NCBI RefSeq assembly: GCF_004770745.1
Contig: NZ_RQGD01000023.1
Coordinates: 62,001-126,000 of the forward strand
Length of the DNA stretch: 64,000 bases
From: Leptospira ognonensis
Lineage (GTDB): Bacteria; Spirochaetota; Leptospiria; Leptospirales; Leptospiraceae
Direction of reading: 5' to 3'
Numbering within the stretch: the stretch's first letter is position 1; each line of letters opens with the position of its first letter. The translations under genes and the position numbers were made by a program. Of this stretch, positions 61,870 to 64,000 are shown one piece after another. The notes beneath the pieces are model-generated. The model saw nothing but the letters and a program-made list of their open reading frames with translations, searched no databases and was not told where the DNA came from.

Positions 61870-63582
61870 ATGAAATTCGAACAAATTGTAAAATTGTGGA
61901 ACTACTTAAGTCCAAGACGCAAAAAGCAATACATTATTTTACTTATCTTTATGATGTTTACCTCCATCGTCGAGGTATTTAGTATCGGATCCGTCGTCCC
62001 TTTTCTCGCTGCGATCACATCTCCAGAAATCTTGTTTAATGATGCGAGATTTGTGCCTCTCTTAAAGAATTTAAATATCAACAAACCATCTGAGTTATTA
62101 TTGCCTGCGACCTTGATCTTTATGGTAGCCTCTCTCTTGTCTGGGGCCACACGGTTATTTTTAAGTTATGCCACCAATATGCTTTCTGTTGTTACAGGAG
62201 CGGAAATGAGTAAAGAGATTTACCAAAAAACTTTATATCAGCCTTTTGCGGTACATAACAATCGCAACAGTTCTGAAGTCATTAGTGGGATTATGGGAAA
62301 ATCAAATAACGTAATTAGTTACGTATTGCAACCCATTCTAACGGTTCTCTCTTCCTTTTTTATCATTTCTGCAATTCTCGCTAGCCTAATGCTTATGGAA
62401 CCGTATGTTACGATCGGTTCTTTTTCCATGTTTGGTTTTATGTATATTTATATAGCATATAGAACCAAACGAAAATTGGTCTCCAATGGAGAGGTTATCA
62501 ATAAAAATCTAACCTATATTTATAAATCATTACAAGAAGGCTTAGGCGGAATTCGCGAAGTCATATTAGATGGTAGTCAAAAGTTTTATATCGAGTTATA
62601 TAGTCAGTCCGATCTTCCTTATCGAAAGGCAATGGCAGACAATAGTTATCTATCATCCAAGCCGCGCTATATTATGGAAGCGTTTGGAATGGCCGCCATG
62701 GCCATCTTTGCCTATGTATCCGCAGTAAATACAAATTCGATCTTAGCGATTGTGCCCATTCTGGGCTCACTTGCATTAGGTGCTCAAAAATTACTCCCCA
62801 TTTTTCAACAGGTTTACGCTTCCTGGGCCAATGTAAAGGGAGCTGAAAAAATTATGGATGATGTACTTGGTTTACTTGGCCAGAAAATGCCTGAGACCTC
62901 AGATTCAGATGGAAACCAAAAAAAATTGAAATTTGAAAATTTAATCGAAGTTAAAGACTTAAATTTTAGATATAATTCTGAGTTACCTCCGATTCTTACA
63001 AATTTTAATCTTAAAATCGAAAAAGGTTCTAGGGTCGGCATCATTGGAAAGACAGGGGCAGGAAAGAGCACGCTTGTAGATATCATCATGGGACTACTCG
63101 AACCTGAAAGTGGAAAGATCCTCATAGATGGTGTTGCCTTAGATGCGCAAAATTTAAGACCTTGGCAGAGAAATTTAGCACACGTACCGCAATCGATCTT
63201 TCTCGCTGACACTTCGATCTTAGAAAATATAGCTCTCGGCATTCCCAAAGGCCAAATCGATATCGATAAAATCAAATTGGCGGCAAGACAAGCTCAGATC
63301 GGGGAATTTGTAGAATCTTTGCCAGATGGATACAACACGTATGTCGGGGAACGCGGTGTTAGGCTCTCTGGTGGTCAAAAACAAAGAATTGGAATCGCTA
63401 GGGCTTTGTATAAAGAGGCTTCCGTCATTGTTTTTGATGAAGCAACGAGTGCCCTAGACAACGAAACCGAACAAGCGGTAATGGAAGCGATCAATCAATT
63501 AGATAAAAGCCTGACCATCATCATCATCGCACACCGCTTGAGTACGATTGAAAATTGTGATAACATTGTATCCCTTACTTAG
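61870..63582 (+). CDS. ABC exporter, fused permease-ATPase, C-terminus shortened
   Basis: The ATG at 61870 (MKFEQIVKLWNYLSPRRKKQ) is preferred to a GTG at 61840 that overlaps the SDR. The product of 570 residues has a six-helix transmembrane half (residues ~20-310) and an ATPase with GIIGKTGAGKSTLVDIIMGL (Walker A), LSGGQKQRIGIARAL (signature), VIVFDEATSALD (Walker B) and IIIAHRLSTIENCDNIVSLT. It stops there, lacking the usual final 25-30 residues after the H-loop. It is MsbA/PglK-like and probably moves a lipid-linked glycan across the inner membrane. Confidence 0.9.
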   Translation: MKFEQIVKLWNYLSPRRKKQYIILLIFMMFTSIVEVFSIGSVVPFLAAITSPEILFNDARFVPLLKNLNINKPSELLLPATLIFMVASLLSGATRLFLSYATNMLSVVTGAEMSKEIYQKTLYQPFAVHNNRNSSEVISGIMGKSNNVISYVLQPILTVLSSFFIISAILASLMLMEPYVTIGSFSMFGFMYIYIAYRTKRKLVSNGEVINKNLTYIYKSLQEGLGGIREVILDGSQKFYIELYSQSDLPYRKAMADNSYLSSKPRYIMEAFGMAAMAIFAYVSAVNTNSILAIVPILGSLALGAQKLLPIFQQVYASWANVKGAEKIMDDVLGLLGQKMPETSDSDGNQKKLKFENLIEVKDLNFRYNSELPPILTNFNLKIEKGSRVGIIGKTGAGKSTLVDIIMGLLEPESGKILIDGVALDAQNLRPWQRNLAHVPQSIFLADTSILENIALGIPKGQIDIDKIKLAARQAQIGEFVESLPDGYNTYVGERGVRLSGGQKQRIGIARALYKEASVIVFDEATSALDNETEQAVMEAINQLDKSLTIIIIAHRLSTIENCDNIVSLT

Positions 63583-63701
63583 AATGAGTATTTGAATATC
63601 AGGATTTTGAAAGAAATTCTCAATACATAATCTTAAATAAGAATCAGCAATCAATTTATAGTATTAAAAAGAATGAAAAATGAACCAAGGAAAAAATAAA
63701 A

Positions 63702-64000
63702 ATGACAGCAAAGCTCTGCAGAGTGAGTAACACTCCTTTAAAACAAGTTCTGGATTTTGGTAAGCAACCATTAGGTAATGGATTTTTAGAAAAAAAAGAT
63801 TTCGCCAATGAATATTTTTTTCCAATGTCTGTGGGATTTTCAGAAGTAAGTATGATGTTTCAGTTGCTTGAGCAACCAAATCCTGAAATTATGTTTCACG
63901 ATCATTATGCTTTTTACTCCAGTACCTCTGGTTTCATGGCAAATCATTTTAAACAATTTGCGGAGGAAGTTATCAATTCTGGTTATCTCTCAAAGACCAG
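63702..64000 (+). CDS. Sugar C-methyltransferase-like protein, N-terminal part (runs off right edge)
   Basis: From the ATG at 63702, 99 residues are visible: MTAKLCRVSNTPLKQVLDFG and then KQPLGNGFLEKKDFANEYFF, ending at ...SGYLSKT. This follows the N-terminus of NDP-hexose C-methyltransferases with a zinc-binding domain (C.VC...L..VLDLG..PLAN.FL; later YAFYSSTSG). The second cysteine of the first pair and the whole C..C block near residue 50 are replaced (CRVSN; VGFSEVSMMFQL), so zinc is probably not bound. The methyltransferase domain itself lies beyond the window, so the call is from the N-terminus only. Confidence 0.72.
   Translation, partial: MTAKLCRVSNTPLKQVLDFGKQPLGNGFLEKKDFANEYFFPMSVGFSEVSMMFQLLEQPNPEIMFHDHYAFYSSTSGFMANHFKQFAEEVINSGYLSKT

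Overview
The window looks like chromosomal DNA from a spirochete of the Leptospira type. This rests on moderately AT-rich sequence, frequent TTG/GTG starts, many proteins with loose spirochaetal lipoboxes ending in Cys, an lpxI-lpxB pair, and a large surface-polysaccharide locus. The species cannot be named from the sequence, and no database search was possible.

Region 1 to 45000 is mostly housekeeping. It opens with the 5' end of gap (minus strand), a short DUF2461 remnant and a lipoprotein. Next come recQ, an SRPBCC protein, a signal-peptidase-I homologue that appears to lack its catalytic lysine, a large chemotaxis receptor and uvrC. At 8763-14691 lies a tightly coupled trio: a lamin-tail-domain lipoprotein, a predicted outer-membrane barrel and a phospholipase-D-fold lipoprotein. 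Then follow a NUDIX/MFS pair, a GST, uvrD, a TPR lipoprotein, an AsmA-like protein, lpxB/lpxI, a FmdB-type zinc ribbon, an SH3-domain protein, a TolC-type channel and sucCD. After these are a LprI-like protein coupled to a holin-like membrane protein, a CheY-like regulator, an LhgO-like oxidase, and a lipoprotein with a complete metzincin zinc motif beside a propeller-like protein. The stretch ends with an SDR, fadH, a 59-residue Cys-rich lipoprotein, ndh, an acyl-CoA dehydrogenase, a PlsC-like acyltransferase and purU.

Region 45000 to 64000 is a one-directional surface-polysaccharide locus that runs off the right end. The first block, rmlA-rmlC-rmlD-GT2-rmlB, makes dTDP-L-rhamnose and carries one polyprenyl-type glycosyltransferase. 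A MarR-type EPS-associated regulator follows. The next block contains all four activities of the GDP-D-glycero-D-manno-heptose route (GmhA, HddA, GmhB, HddC), with the kinase fused to CBS domains. It is interleaved with a nonulosonate-type module: a NeuB-like synthase fused to a TIM-barrel isomerase domain, a second TIM-barrel isomerase, a CMP-sugar synthetase, a class III aminotransferase, a VOC protein, a methyltransferase and two SDRs (one PtmA-like). An ABC exporter and the start of a sugar C-methyltransferase-like gene close the window. Short overlaps (ATGA, TTGA, TAATG) link most genes, so they are probably cotranscribed.

The most unusual signal is regulatory. The rmlA leader and the leader of the EPS-associated regulator share a palindrome, GTTCA-N5-TGAAC (three copies in all), followed at identical spacing by a conserved TTGACT block. 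About 50 bases before each start codon there is a second, nearly identical block containing GCGAAGC. This suggests a locus-specific control circuit, possibly with an element functionally like ops.
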